Below, piece after piece: positions 26,218 through 35,337 of a DNA stretch of 64,000 bases (the first letter of the stretch is position 1; each line of letters begins with the position of its first letter). A model generated the notes under the pieces. That model saw only the letters and a program-made list of their open reading frames with translations, did no database searches and had not been told where the DNA came from. The translations under genes were made by a program, and so were the position numbers. The DNA lies in contig CACJSU010000002.1 of NCBI GenBank assembly GCA_902596165.1, positions 124,001 to 188,000 of the forward strand. The letters are read 5' to 3'. The DNA is from an uncultured SAR86 cluster bacterium (GTDB taxonomy: Bacteria > Pseudomonadota > Gammaproteobacteria > Magnimaribacterales > D2472).

Positions 26218-27153
26218 ATGATTAAGAAACCTAAGATTATTATCTTGGGAGCTGGCATGAGCGGGATTGCCTGCGCACTGAAGCTTAATAATAACTTTGA
26301 CGTTCATATATATGAAAAGTCTCGGGGTGTTGGTGGGAGACTTTGCGCTAAGACTTTACCTGGTGGGTTATTTCATTTTGGTGCTCAATTCTGTACAGCA
26401 CAATCATCCAGTTTTCAAAATTTTTTGAAGCAAAATAATGCTATAAATTTTATTGGAACTTCTTTTGACTTTGAAACAAATGCTTGCATAGAAACTAAAA
26501 ATTATTTTGTTGGAAAGAATGGTATGCATACTCTGCTTAAGAATTACGAAAACTCTTTGAATATACACTTTAGTCATCAAGCAATAAAAATAAATGAAGA
26601 AAAAAAAATAGTATATTTTAATTCTGGTAAAAAAGATTTCTACGACATCATAATCTCCAGTCTACCTCTCCCACAAGCACAAAAAATTTTTAAAACAAAA
26701 ATCAATCATGGCTCGATATTTAGCCCATGCATTGCGATGGGGATGACTTTAAGCGGAACACCCATTTACGAACATAATGCATATAAAAATATTAATAAAG
26801 ACATTGCCTACCTTGGGTCAAGCCGTTTTTATAATGATCAAAAAAAAGAAACTTGGGTTTTACAATTTACACCAAAAGCTAGTTTGCAAATGATAAATCA
26901 ATTGGATGAGTCACTTCAAAGCAATGCTAATATGAATGTAAGAAATGTGATCCATGGAAATTACGAAATTGTGCATGCAGGAATCTTTAGATGGAAGTAT
27001 GCTCTTTGTAGCAGATCTAATCATAAGGATGAATTTACATCTATTTCTAACAATGCATTTGCCATAGGAGATTGGAATATTTCGCCACGAGTGGAATCAG
27101 CATATATTTCTGGACATGCATTAGGAGAATATTTAACTGAGACACGGGCATGA
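26218..27153 (+). CDS. FAD-dependent oxidoreductase, renalase-like
   Basis: A 311-residue flavoprotein. The dinucleotide-binding motif is IIILGAGMSGIACALKL followed by the conserved acidic YEKSRGVGGRL, and the C-terminus has the second FAD motif AFAIGDWNISPRVESAYISG. This size and pattern match bacterial renalase-like proteins, which oxidise dihydronicotinamide isomers, and related amine oxidases. It overlaps the photolyase-related gene by four bases (ATGA). A flavoprotein coupled to a photolyase-like gene is often seen in proteobacteria, and may supply or protect its cofactor, but that is inference. Confidence 0.85.
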   Translation: MIKKPKIIILGAGMSGIACALKLNNNFDVHIYEKSRGVGGRLCAKTLPGGLFHFGAQFCTAQSSSFQNFLKQNNAINFIGTSFDFETNACIETKNYFVGKNGMHTLLKNYENSLNIHFSHQAIKINEEKKIVYFNSGKKDFYDIIISSLPLPQAQKIFKTKINHGSIFSPCIAMGMTLSGTPIYEHNAYKNINKDIAYLGSSRFYNDQKKETWVLQFTPKASLQMINQLDESLQSNANMNVRNVIHGNYEIVHAGIFRWKYALCSRSNHKDEFTSISNNAFAIGDWNISPRVESAYISGHALGEYLTETRA

Positions 27154-28649
27154 AACAAATTGGATTAATCTTTCCAGACGAATTATCAACAAATAATAAA
27201 GTTCTCTCTGCTATCAATAAATCAGATGCATTATTGATGTATGAGCCTTGTGATACTTTTTATCAACTCAAACATCACAAACATAAACTTGTCTTGCTGA
27301 TATCAGCCTTAAGACATTGGAAAAAAACTTTAGAAAAAGATTTTAAAAATATTATCCATATAAAAATTACTAAAGATAGAGATATAGATCTTATGCATGA
27401 GCTTGAAACAATGCGTAAAAAAATTGATTTTAATATACTGCATGTAACACAGCCCAGTGATCATGGAATATTAACTCAGCTCATGTTCTTTGGATCCAAG
27501 CACAATGTTGAATTAAAAATTCATCAAGATACAAAATTTATTGACTCAGTTGAAGGTTTTTCTGAATGGTCTAAAGATAAAAAATCTCTTGTACAAGAAT
27601 ACTATTATCGATGGTTGAGAAAAAAATATAACCTTCTTATGGAGGAGAATAAACCGTTAGGTGGCAAATGGAACTTTGATAAAGAAAATCAAAAAAGTAT
27701 CTCAAAATTAATAGAACTGCCAAAGCCAAGAAAAAAACTCAAATCAGATGAATTAACAATATCGACAATGGTTGATGTAGAAAACTGCTTTCCAAATTCA
27801 ATTGGAAATTTAGAAAACTTTAATTGGGCCGTAACTCATGCTGAGGCAAGAAAGCAATTAAATAATTTTTTAAAGAATTATTTTAAATCCTTTGGGGACT
27901 TTCAGGATGCAATAGATAAAAAAAATCCAACCTTATTCCACTCTCTTCTGTCTCCATACATAAATTCTGGTTTACTTGATCCCATGGAGTGCATTGTGGA
28001 TGCCATAAGCCATTTCAATAATGCAAAACATGAGATTCCAATTAATGCTTTAGAGGGCTTTGTTAGACAAATTTTAGGATGGAGAGAGTTTATTAGAGGA
28101 GTCTATTGGGAAAATATGCCTCAATATAAAGAAATGAATTTTTGGTCACATAACAAAAGTCTAAATGAAAATTGGTATTCAGGAGACACTGGGATCCCTT
28201 TGCTCGATGATGCAATTAAAGAGTCAGTGAATACTGGGTATACTCATCATATTAATAGACTGATGATCATTTCTAATTTAATGAATCTATCAAATATTAG
28301 ACCAAATGAGATTTATAGATGGTTCATGGAAATGTATGTTGACTCGGCAGATTGGGTGATGGTTCCAAATGTATTTGGAATGGGAACTTATGCTGATGGA
28401 GGAATATTCTCTACTAAACCTTACATCTGTGGATCGAGTTACATGCTCAGAATGTCAAATTATAAAAAAGGAACATGGTGCGATACAGTAGATGGTCTTT
28501 ATTGGAGATTTATAGAAAAGCACAGAGATTTTTTTGCCAATAATCCTAGGTTAGGATTAATGCTAAAGTCGCTTGATAATATGAATGAACATAGAAAGAT
28601 CAAAATATATAACGCGGCTGATGAGTTTATTGAGAAGAATACTACCTAA
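27150..28649 (+). CDS. deoxyribodipyrimidine photolyase-related protein (FeS-BCP type) apparently lacking cluster ligands
   Basis: A 499-residue protein of the photolyase/cryptochrome family branch COG3046, whose studied members repair (6-4) photoproducts with FAD and carry a [4Fe-4S] cluster. The N-terminal domain MKQIGLIFPDELS, the ALRHWKKTL segment and GGKWNFDKENQK fit. In the C-terminal FAD domain NALEGFVRQILGWREFIRGVYW, ADGGIFSTKPYICGSSYMLRMSNY and DGLYWRFIEKH are present. As I recall the family, three of the four cluster cysteines are in GLLxPxEVC and YCxxCxY. Here they read GLLDPMECI and YKKGTW with a shortened loop, so only one appears kept. Repair activity is therefore uncertain. Confidence 0.85.
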   Translation: MKQIGLIFPDELSTNNKVLSAINKSDALLMYEPCDTFYQLKHHKHKLVLLISALRHWKKTLEKDFKNIIHIKITKDRDIDLMHELETMRKKIDFNILHVTQPSDHGILTQLMFFGSKHNVELKIHQDTKFIDSVEGFSEWSKDKKSLVQEYYYRWLRKKYNLLMEENKPLGGKWNFDKENQKSISKLIELPKPRKKLKSDELTISTMVDVENCFPNSIGNLENFNWAVTHAEARKQLNNFLKNYFKSFGDFQDAIDKKNPTLFHSLLSPYINSGLLDPMECIVDAISHFNNAKHEIPINALEGFVRQILGWREFIRGVYWENMPQYKEMNFWSHNKSLNENWYSGDTGIPLLDDAIKESVNTGYTHHINRLMIISNLMNLSNIRPNEIYRWFMEMYVDSADWVMVPNVFGMGTYADGGIFSTKPYICGSSYMLRMSNYKKGTWCDTVDGLYWRFIEKHRDFFANNPRLGLMLKSLDNMNEHRKIKIYNAADEFIEKNTT

Positions 28650-29488
28650 AGATCTTCTAGCAAAAACTCAGATGCAGCTAGACTCATACCAGCGTTATCA
28701 TGAGCAATACCAGGAACGGTCTGATATCTCCATCGAAATGGAAGATTATTTTCTACTCCAAGTTTTATCAAAGAGTTAAAGAAATTTGTTCCTCTTTCAA
28801 ATCGATGTTTGCCCTGTTTTTTTGCTTTTCGCATAGAGGGCAATGAATGATGCTTAGGATCATTATCAGCATCTCCTAGAAATACCCCACCCTTCAACCT
28901 TAGAAACCACTCAAGTCTTTCATTGGAAACATTCATATTTTTGATACCAAACGGGTAAGAGATTTGATCATCTGCAAAGGTATAAAAACCAGCGTTAGCC
29001 ATTGCAGCTTTTTCAATTCTTGATTCATCGCTTAATAAAAGATATCTGTGAACAAATTGAGATCCTCCAGAATGACCATAAAGCCTAAAAGTTGAAGTTG
29101 AGAGTTTTAATTTAGCCTTAAAATAATCAAAGAACAGCCCTAGAGAGTCTGTTAAATAAAGCGATTGGTCTTTTAATAGCTTGCCTCTCTCTGTGCTCAT
29201 CATTAAGTAAACATATTCAGGATAGGATTCTTTTGAAAATTCTGGTGCTATCAGCACAGCATTTCTATTTTTAACTAATGGAAGCCAATCATTTAAATAC
29301 TTCTCTGCGCCTCTTGAGGCTCCATGCATAATAAAAATAATTTTTGTATTCTCATCTATTGACTCTGGTATTGAATAGTAAATTTGTGAATCTGGCTTAT
29401 CCCAATAAGAAAAAGTTGTTTCTTCTATTTGTCGAGCAAGAAGATTTAAGCTTATAAAAAAGAAAGAAAGTAGAGTAAGCTGCTTCAT
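28646..29488 (-). CDS. exported alpha/beta hydrolase (poly-hydroxyalkanoate depolymerase-like esterase)
   Basis: I set the start at the ATG at 29488, which shares its first A with the stop of the sulfatase gene (TAATG). It gives a signal peptide KQLTLLSFFFISLNLLA. The track's longer start lies inside the sulfatase. The 280-residue product shows an oxyanion block IIFIMHGASRGAEKYL and a nucleophile elbow LYGHSGGSQFVHRY. A C-terminal PGIAHDNAG supplies a possible histidine. It resembles secreted esterases of the LpqC/PHB depolymerase group. Coupled to the sulfatase and monooxygenase, it is a plausible ester-cleaving step of a shared pathway. It converges with the photolyase-related gene, overlapping by four bases. 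Confidence 0.8.
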   Translation of the reverse strand: MKQLTLLSFFFISLNLLARQIEETTFSYWDKPDSQIYYSIPESIDENTKIIFIMHGASRGAEKYLNDWLPLVKNRNAVLIAPEFSKESYPEYVYLMMSTERGKLLKDQSLYLTDSLGLFFDYFKAKLKLSTSTFRLYGHSGGSQFVHRYLLLSDESRIEKAAMANAGFYTFADDQISYPFGIKNMNVSNERLEWFLRLKGGVFLGDADNDPKHHSLPSMRKAKKQGKHRFERGTNFFNSLIKLGVENNLPFRWRYQTVPGIAHDNAGMSLAASEFLLEDL

Positions 29489-31122
29489 TAATGTTGATGA
29501 GTATTTGGCAATTCTGGAGCCTTGCATTTTCCACGCTCCCAGTCTCCGGGCTTGCAATCATAAATAATTCTTCCGTGATCTTTAATTAAATAATCTAATA
29601 CCTGATGAGCATGCGCGCCAAAACCTAGAGATGCATCTTCTTGGAGATCTTCAATCGGGATAGTGTAGCTTGTCCAGTCCTTTGGAGCCCTCCAACCAGG
29701 CGGTGGAACTAATTGAGCTCTTATGCCTGAAATGGGATGAAGCGCTCTCCACTCTCTAATCTTATTAGCCATTATTTCAACTAATTTTGGATGTTCTTCT
29801 GCAAGATTTTTATATTCATATGGATCAGCGCTGATATTAAATAATTTATTTTCTACGTTAATCTCTAATAATGTGCTTGTTATAACTTGAACCAATTTCC
29901 ACTTATCATTAAAAACTGTTGTATGAAATTCACCGTAATTGGGTGTCTCAGAGGCAAAATAAACTTCTTTATCGAGCTTAACTTTTTTTCCATCTTTTAT
30001 AGCTGGCCACATATCTCTTCCCCAAATTTCTTTTGTATTTAACATAGGAACTCCTGAGGCACTTGCAAGAGTCGGAAAAACATCCATTACAGTCATTATT
30101 GATTCAAAGTTTTTTCCTGCTTCCAACTTGCCTTTCCACTTCATAGCAGCTATAACTCTAATTCCTCCTTCATATGTATCACCTTTACCTCCCCTTAGTG
30201 GGAAATTATCAGCCCCACCTCCAGCATATGCAGCCCCACCATTATCACTGCTAAATAATATTATTGTCTCTTCTTCAATACCTTCACTAGCTAGAGTATC
30301 TAAAACTTTACCTATCGCTTGATCTAATCCATCTACAACAGCAGCATAAATAGGTCTTGCGCTAGGAAGAAAGCCGCTCAATGTTCTGGTGCGATCAATT
30401 GCAACGCTTCTTGTAAGCTCCCTAGTATCCTCTAAATTCTTATATTTTTGAACTAGGTCCTCTGGAGCCTCTAAGGGAGTATGAGGAGCAATAAATGGCA
30501 TGTACAGAAAAAAAGGTTTCTCTTTGTTCCTTGCTTTAATCCATCTAGAAGCTTCATCTGCCAAAAGAAACGTTTCATAACCTTCATCTGAAATAGTTTC
30601 ACCATTTCGCTGAAAATCAATGCCGCCTTGATTTGCAAATGGAGGAAAATATCCTACTTCTGTATGCATGTGACCATAAAAATTATCAAAACCTCTGGCA
30701 TTGGGATGGAATATTTCTTGAGAATGACCAAGGTGCCATTTGCCTACCATGGCAGTTTGATACCCGGCTGCTTTGAATGATTCTGGCATAAAATGCTCGT
30801 CTGGATGAACGCCGTTGTTCATCCAAGGCATAACTACAGAGTATGATATTCCTAGCCTCAATGGATCCCGCCCTGTCATTAAAGCTGCTCTTGTTGGACT
30901 GCATATTGGCGTTGTATAAAATCTGTTTAATGCTAGACCCCCAGAAAATATAGAATCAATTGCTGGTGTATCAATGGGGGCACCTCTTAATGAAATATCA
31001 GCCCAGCCCAAGTCATCAACTAAAAAAATTATTACATTGGGTCTTTTTTCTTGTGCGTTAATAATGTTGCAAAAAGCTAATAATCCAATAAAAAATAATT
31101 TAAAAGTCATATTCATCTGCAT
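29488..31122 (-). CDS. exported type I sulfatase (arylsulfatase B-like)
   Basis: A 544-residue sulfatase. Three possible starts (31122, 31116, 31110) lie within twelve bases and all keep the signal peptide TFKLFFIGLLAFCNIINA. The catalytic motif is CSPTRAALMTGR at about residue 74, where the cysteine is converted to formylglycine by an activating enzyme not seen in this window. NVIIFLVDDLGWAD supplies calcium-binding aspartates, and GKWHLGH and FSSDNGG the remaining metal and sulfate ligands. The overall form is that of arylsulfatase B or galactosamine-sulfatase-like enzymes (S1_19/S1_20 style). The location is periplasmic. It overlaps the monooxygenase gene by 23 bases and is followed by the esterase. 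Confidence 0.9.
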   Translation of the reverse strand: MQMNMTFKLFFIGLLAFCNIINAQEKRPNVIIFLVDDLGWADISLRGAPIDTPAIDSIFSGGLALNRFYTTPICSPTRAALMTGRDPLRLGISYSVVMPWMNNGVHPDEHFMPESFKAAGYQTAMVGKWHLGHSQEIFHPNARGFDNFYGHMHTEVGYFPPFANQGGIDFQRNGETISDEGYETFLLADEASRWIKARNKEKPFFLYMPFIAPHTPLEAPEDLVQKYKNLEDTRELTRSVAIDRTRTLSGFLPSARPIYAAVVDGLDQAIGKVLDTLASEGIEEETIILFSSDNGGAAYAGGGADNFPLRGGKGDTYEGGIRVIAAMKWKGKLEAGKNFESIMTVMDVFPTLASASGVPMLNTKEIWGRDMWPAIKDGKKVKLDKEVYFASETPNYGEFHTTVFNDKWKLVQVITSTLLEINVENKLFNISADPYEYKNLAEEHPKLVEIMANKIREWRALHPISGIRAQLVPPPGWRAPKDWTSYTIPIEDLQEDASLGFGAHAHQVLDYLIKDHGRIIYDCKPGDWERGKCKAPELPNTHQH

Positions 31123-32980
31123 TAAAGTTATTTGTCCAATTCCAATATTCTACCAATCTCCATGGGGATGTGGTGACAACCTTTCCTTTGGAATTTTGAT
31201 ACCAGCTGGAAACCCTTTCATCCTGCCAAACCATCTTCTTATGCCTACTATCAAATTTATCTTGATAGTCCTTTTCAACCTCAGCTTTTACCCTAATAAC
31301 TTTATGGTCATTATTCAGCATGTATTCAATTGCAGAACAAATATAATTAATTTGACATTCTGAATTGAAAATGATGCTGCCTGCATGAGCCAAATTAGTT
31401 CCTGGTCCATACATAGCAAAAAAGTTTGGCATAGATGAAAAAGTAATTCCTAAATAGGATTGTGGCGAATCCTTGTAAATACTTCTAAAGTTACCCAAAC
31501 CGCCATCAATATTAATAGGGTAAAAAAAATCTTGTGCTTTAAAGCCTGTGGCAAAGATCACCGTATCAAACTCAAGCTCCTGTTTAGAGCTAACAATTCC
31601 TTTTGCACTCATCTGCTCGACTCCCTCTGAGAGCAAAGTAACATTGGGAAGATGAAGTGCCTCCAACCATGCACCATTATCTTGCAACATTCGCTTTCCA
31701 AATGGAGGATAAGTTGGAATAACCTTATCAATAAGGGATTTATCAGAAATTTGAGACAACATTGCAGATGTAAAGAGCTCCCTCATTTCATCATTTTGTT
31801 GATTAATAGAATCCTGGTTGGCTTTCCATGAAGGGTCAATAAACAATGAATCAAGCAGTTGATCTGAGCCAGGATAAAAAAGCAAAAATCTATACCATCG
31901 TGAATAAAAAGGTAAATTTTCTAATAACCATTTTTTTGCTTCATCAACTCGTTCATGATATTTTGGGTTTGGAAACATCCATGGAGGAGATCTCTGAAAA
32001 ATAGTTAGCGCTTCACAAGATTGTGCAATGCTAGGAACTATCTGAAAAGCACTTGCACCACTTCCAACAACAGCAACTTTTTTCTTAGTAATCACATCGG
32101 AATCAGGCCATTTTGAAGAATGGAACATATTACCTGAAAACTTATCTAAGTCTTTAATATCAGGAATTTTTGGTTGATTGAGCTGGCCAACACAAGAAAT
32201 CACAATGCTTATCATTTCCTTGTTTGATTTACCCTTACATATCGAATCCACCTCCCATGCTTTAGTTGAATCATCAAACTTCATATCAGTGACCTGAGTT
32301 TCAAAGTAAGTGGTTTTTTGAATATCATATTTATGGAAGCATTTTTTAAAATAATCGAGTAATTCTGGTTGTTGAGAAAAGTGCTCTGACCACTGATGGT
32401 TTTCTTCAAATGAATATGAATAAAAATGATTTGCTATATCAACTCGAGATCCTGGATATTGGTTTTCATACCAAGTTCCACCAAGATCAATATTCTTTTC
32501 ATAAATTTTAAACTTAATGCCCCGCTCAGCTAATTTAATTGCAGCAAGGATTCCAGACATTCCTGCACCAATAATTAATACCTCTAGACTCGAGTTTGCA
32601 GGCTTGAAGCCTGAATTTAAATCATGAGATGAAATGTCTAAATCGCTCAACATCATGGGGATATAATCAGAAGAAACGGTTTCCCCCACAATGAAATTCA
32701 TCATTTTGTGAAGCTCTTCGTTAGACGGAACATAGATGTCATCATTCCCAAAGTTAGAATAAAACTTATCTATCTCTTTGACGGCTATTTTTTTAATTGT
32801 CTTCTTATCTTCATTGGACAAGAATCCTTGTATTTCCCCTAGGACAGCTTGATTAGGCCTAGGTAATTTATCTAATATTGAAATATCTCCTGTAAAATGA
32901 ACCAATAATGCTGCGACAACAGGAAAACTGGCTGAATCTAATGCCCCTTCTAGAGTTTGCTTGGTAATATTCACATTCAT
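31100..32980 (-). CDS. Baeyer-Villiger monooxygenase with N-terminal extension
   Basis: A 626-residue flavoprotein monooxygenase. Residues 1-125 form an extension like that of 4-hydroxyacetophenone monooxygenase. Then comes the FAD motif VLIIGAGMSGILAAIKL and GGTWYENQYPGSRVD. The type I fingerprint FSGNMFHSSKWP fits FxGxxxHxxxWP exactly. A second Rossmann motif VAVVGSGASAFQIVP binds NADPH, and FATGFKAQDFFYP closes the core. The enzyme inserts oxygen next to a ketone to give an ester or lactone. No signal peptide is present, so it is cytoplasmic. The sulfatase and esterase genes overlap downstream, suggesting a ketone-to-ester-to-acid pathway on a sulfated substrate. Confidence 0.9.
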   Translation of the reverse strand: MNVNITKQTLEGALDSASFPVVAALLVHFTGDISILDKLPRPNQAVLGEIQGFLSNEDKKTIKKIAVKEIDKFYSNFGNDDIYVPSNEELHKMMNFIVGETVSSDYIPMMLSDLDISSHDLNSGFKPANSSLEVLIIGAGMSGILAAIKLAERGIKFKIYEKNIDLGGTWYENQYPGSRVDIANHFYSYSFEENHQWSEHFSQQPELLDYFKKCFHKYDIQKTTYFETQVTDMKFDDSTKAWEVDSICKGKSNKEMISIVISCVGQLNQPKIPDIKDLDKFSGNMFHSSKWPDSDVITKKKVAVVGSGASAFQIVPSIAQSCEALTIFQRSPPWMFPNPKYHERVDEAKKWLLENLPFYSRWYRFLLFYPGSDQLLDSLFIDPSWKANQDSINQQNDEMRELFTSAMLSQISDKSLIDKVIPTYPPFGKRMLQDNGAWLEALHLPNVTLLSEGVEQMSAKGIVSSKQELEFDTVIFATGFKAQDFFYPINIDGGLGNFRSIYKDSPQSYLGITFSSMPNFFAMYGPGTNLAHAGSIIFNSECQINYICSAIEYMLNNDHKVIRVKAEVEKDYQDKFDSRHKKMVWQDERVSSWYQNSKGKVVTTSPWRLVEYWNWTNNFNADEYDF

Positions 32981-33026
32981 TTAATTATGCACTCAAAAAC
33001 ATTAAGATTTATAGCGAAAATTTAAA

Positions 33027-34133
33027 ATGTCTCAGTATTTAGAAATTATCAACAAAGTTCACTCCTCCTCATATAGATTTGTTTTAGTATCAAGTGGGGG
33101 TGGCACAAACGCCATATCCGAAATCTTAAAAGTTCCTGGAGCAAGTACATCGGTTTTAGAGGCATATGTTCCCTATGCCAAAGAATCTCTAGATTATTAT
33201 TTACTGAAGCAGCCAGATCATTATTGCAGTCTAGATACAACTTTAAGCATGGCAGCAAAAGCTTATAGTGCCGCTAAAAAAATCGATCCCGATACAAATC
33301 CAAAATATTTGCTAGGTATCGCAGTTACAGCCTCATTAGCTACAAATTACTCAAAAAAAGGAGATCATAAATTTTTTATTGCCATTCAAACTTATAAATA
33401 CTCCTCTAGCTTTTCTTACTCATTTGTAAAAGGTGAGCTGACCCGAGAAGAAGAAGAGCAAATTGTAACTGATCACATCATCAATGCTATTGCTCAATCA
33501 TGCGAGGTTCAAAGCAAAATAATCAGTGAAAACTCTTCACTTGTAATTAAAACTGTTAAAGCCCAAAAAAATTGGGTTAAGTTAGTTGATAATAAAATTG
33601 ATTTTGTCTCTTCATCAAACCGTATACCTGAACTCATTTTCCCTGGATCATTTAATCCCTTTCATTCAGGGCATCAGTCTATGAGTGAATTAGCTGAGAA
33701 AAAAACTGGATTAGGTCTAGCATATGAAATATGTATTCAGAATGCAGACAAACCTCCCCTTTCGTATCATGAAATTGAAAAAACTCTTAATCAATTTAAT
33801 CATGAGCATGAGTGGGTATTAACCAAAGCAGGTAAATTTACTGATAAAGCAGAGTTGTTTCCAAACTCAGTTTTTATTATCGGCGCAGATACATTAACAA
33901 GAATTTTAGATGAAAAATTCTACCTAAATCGAAAAGATATGCTTGATCAACTAGATTTATTTAACAGCCATAATATTAATTTCTTGGTGTTTGGTCGGAA
34001 AATCAAGAATAGTTTTATAAGTCTTGAGTCTATCTCAATACCTGAGCATATAGCTAAACGGTTTTCTGGATTTGGTGAGGAAATCTTTAGGGATGATATT
34101 TCCTCAACATTGATTCGAAAAGAAGAAAACTAA
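33027..34133 (+). CDS. fusion of CinA-C-like domain and nicotinate-nucleotide adenylyltransferase-like domain
   Basis: A 368-residue two-domain protein. Residues 1-165 resemble the CinA C-terminal/PncC domain, with VSSGGGTNAISEILKVPGAS, YCSLDTTLSMAAKAY and LLGIAVTASLATN. Residues 205-365 form a nucleotidyltransferase domain with LIFPGSFNPFHSGHQSM (the HxGH motif), FIIGADTLTRIL and a C-terminal ISSTLIRKE. PncC enzymes deamidate NMN to NaMN, and NadD-type enzymes adenylate NaMN. A bifunctional NAD-recycling role is therefore plausible, but activity has not been shown here. Similar two-domain proteins are, as I recall, found in plants. The gene is followed 56 bases later by the dioxygenase gene on the same strand. 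Confidence 0.78.
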   Translation: MSQYLEIINKVHSSSYRFVLVSSGGGTNAISEILKVPGASTSVLEAYVPYAKESLDYYLLKQPDHYCSLDTTLSMAAKAYSAAKKIDPDTNPKYLLGIAVTASLATNYSKKGDHKFFIAIQTYKYSSSFSYSFVKGELTREEEEQIVTDHIINAIAQSCEVQSKIISENSSLVIKTVKAQKNWVKLVDNKIDFVSSSNRIPELIFPGSFNPFHSGHQSMSELAEKKTGLGLAYEICIQNADKPPLSYHEIEKTLNQFNHEHEWVLTKAGKFTDKAELFPNSVFIIGADTLTRILDEKFYLNRKDMLDQLDLFNSHNINFLVFGRKIKNSFISLESISIPEHIAKRFSGFGEEIFRDDISSTLIRKEEN

Positions 34134-34189
34134 AATGTAAAAAATCGGTATACTGTTTTTTAATCTGCTCATATAAAACTGGGGGTTTT

Positions 34190-35332
34190 ATGAAAGGGTT
34201 TTTACCAAAAAAAACACCGGCTCAATCATTCTCAATTGAATCTGAATCTTGTTCAAGAATAGAAGAAATTTGTAATAACCTTCCAAAATTATTGTTAACT
34301 GGAAAAGTTCAACAAACTATTAATAAGCTTTCTAAGAAAGATTTATCTATAAAACAATTATTGGTAAATCAAATGGGGCAAGATTTAAAACTTGCCATGT
34401 CACAACTGAGTTTTATTGCTCATGCCTACATCTGGGGTGATATAAAACCTCATGGGACTCTACCAGAAGCACTTGCAAAACCTTGGGTTGAAGTATCCAA
34501 GCACCAAGGCAGACCTCCAATATTAAGCTATGCAAGTTACTGTTTGGATAATTGGTTTTTAATTAATCAAGATGAAGAAATCTCCCTAGAGAATGTTGGA
34601 TTAATAAATAACTTTTTAGGCGGGGTTGATGAAGATTGGTTCGTAACAATTCATGTATGTATAGAGAATGCAGCATCAGGAGCTATAGAAGCTTGCAAAA
34701 AAATATCTCAATGTGATGAAAATTCCTCTGAAAATGAAATATTAAAATTATTAGAGCAGATAGCTGAATCAATGCAAAAAGTAAATTCTATTTTTGCAAG
34801 AATGCCTGAGAAGTGTGATCCTTATATTTATTATCATCGTGTACGTCCTTTTATCTTTGGTACAAAAGATAATCCAGATCTAAAAAAAGGTCTTGTATAT
34901 GAAGGGCAATTTGATAATAAGCCTCAATTTTTTAGAGGAGAAACAGGTGCACAAAGCAGCATCATCCCATCTTTGGATGGAGCCTTACAAATCTCACATA
35001 CAAAGGATCATTTACGTCATTACTTAAATGAGATGAGGGATTACATGCCGCCAAAGCATAGAAATTTTATTTCTGAGCTTGAAAACACTTCGCAAGTTAA
35101 AAAACTTTTAGAAGGCTCAAGAAAACTTATAGATAAATACAATGATTGTCTTGAGGAAATAAGGGCATTTAGAGCCATGCATCTTGAATATGCTGGAACC
35201 TACATTCACAAACAATCTCAAATTAAAAACCCGTTTGGTAGAGGTGGCTCAACTATAACTGGGACAGGCGGAACCCCATTTATGACATACTTAAAAAAGC
35301 ATCGGGATGAAACCGAAGAGCAAAAAAAGTAG
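34190..35332 (+). CDS. indoleamine 2,3-dioxygenase-like heme protein
   Basis: A 380-residue all-helical protein of the IDO family, which uses heme iron and oxygen to open the indole ring of tryptophan to N-formylkynurenine. The proximal heme histidine is probably in FRAMHLEYAGTYI near residue 337. The downstream GTGGTPFMTYLK is a family hallmark. Earlier, RPFIFGT and FRGETGAQSSIIPSLDGAL also fit. A GGGGG site lies close upstream of the ATG. No other kynurenine-pathway gene is visible in the window. Its place behind the CinA/adenylyltransferase fusion could link tryptophan breakdown with NAD synthesis. Confidence 0.87.
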   Translation: MKGFLPKKTPAQSFSIESESCSRIEEICNNLPKLLLTGKVQQTINKLSKKDLSIKQLLVNQMGQDLKLAMSQLSFIAHAYIWGDIKPHGTLPEALAKPWVEVSKHQGRPPILSYASYCLDNWFLINQDEEISLENVGLINNFLGGVDEDWFVTIHVCIENAASGAIEACKKISQCDENSSENEILKLLEQIAESMQKVNSIFARMPEKCDPYIYYHRVRPFIFGTKDNPDLKKGLVYEGQFDNKPQFFRGETGAQSSIIPSLDGALQISHTKDHLRHYLNEMRDYMPPKHRNFISELENTSQVKKLLEGSRKLIDKYNDCLEEIRAFRAMHLEYAGTYIHKQSQIKNPFGRGGSTITGTGGTPFMTYLKKHRDETEEQKK

Positions 35333-35337
35333 AAGTA

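Noticed and set aside
28585-28779. 64-residue plus-strand frame across the photolyase and hydrolase ends.
   Set aside because: It lies across two supported convergent genes and shows no family likeness.
30974-31363. 129-residue plus-strand frame opposite the sulfatase/monooxygenase junction.
   Set aside because: Reverse reading of two clear enzymes. The hydrophobic look arises from the complementary strand.
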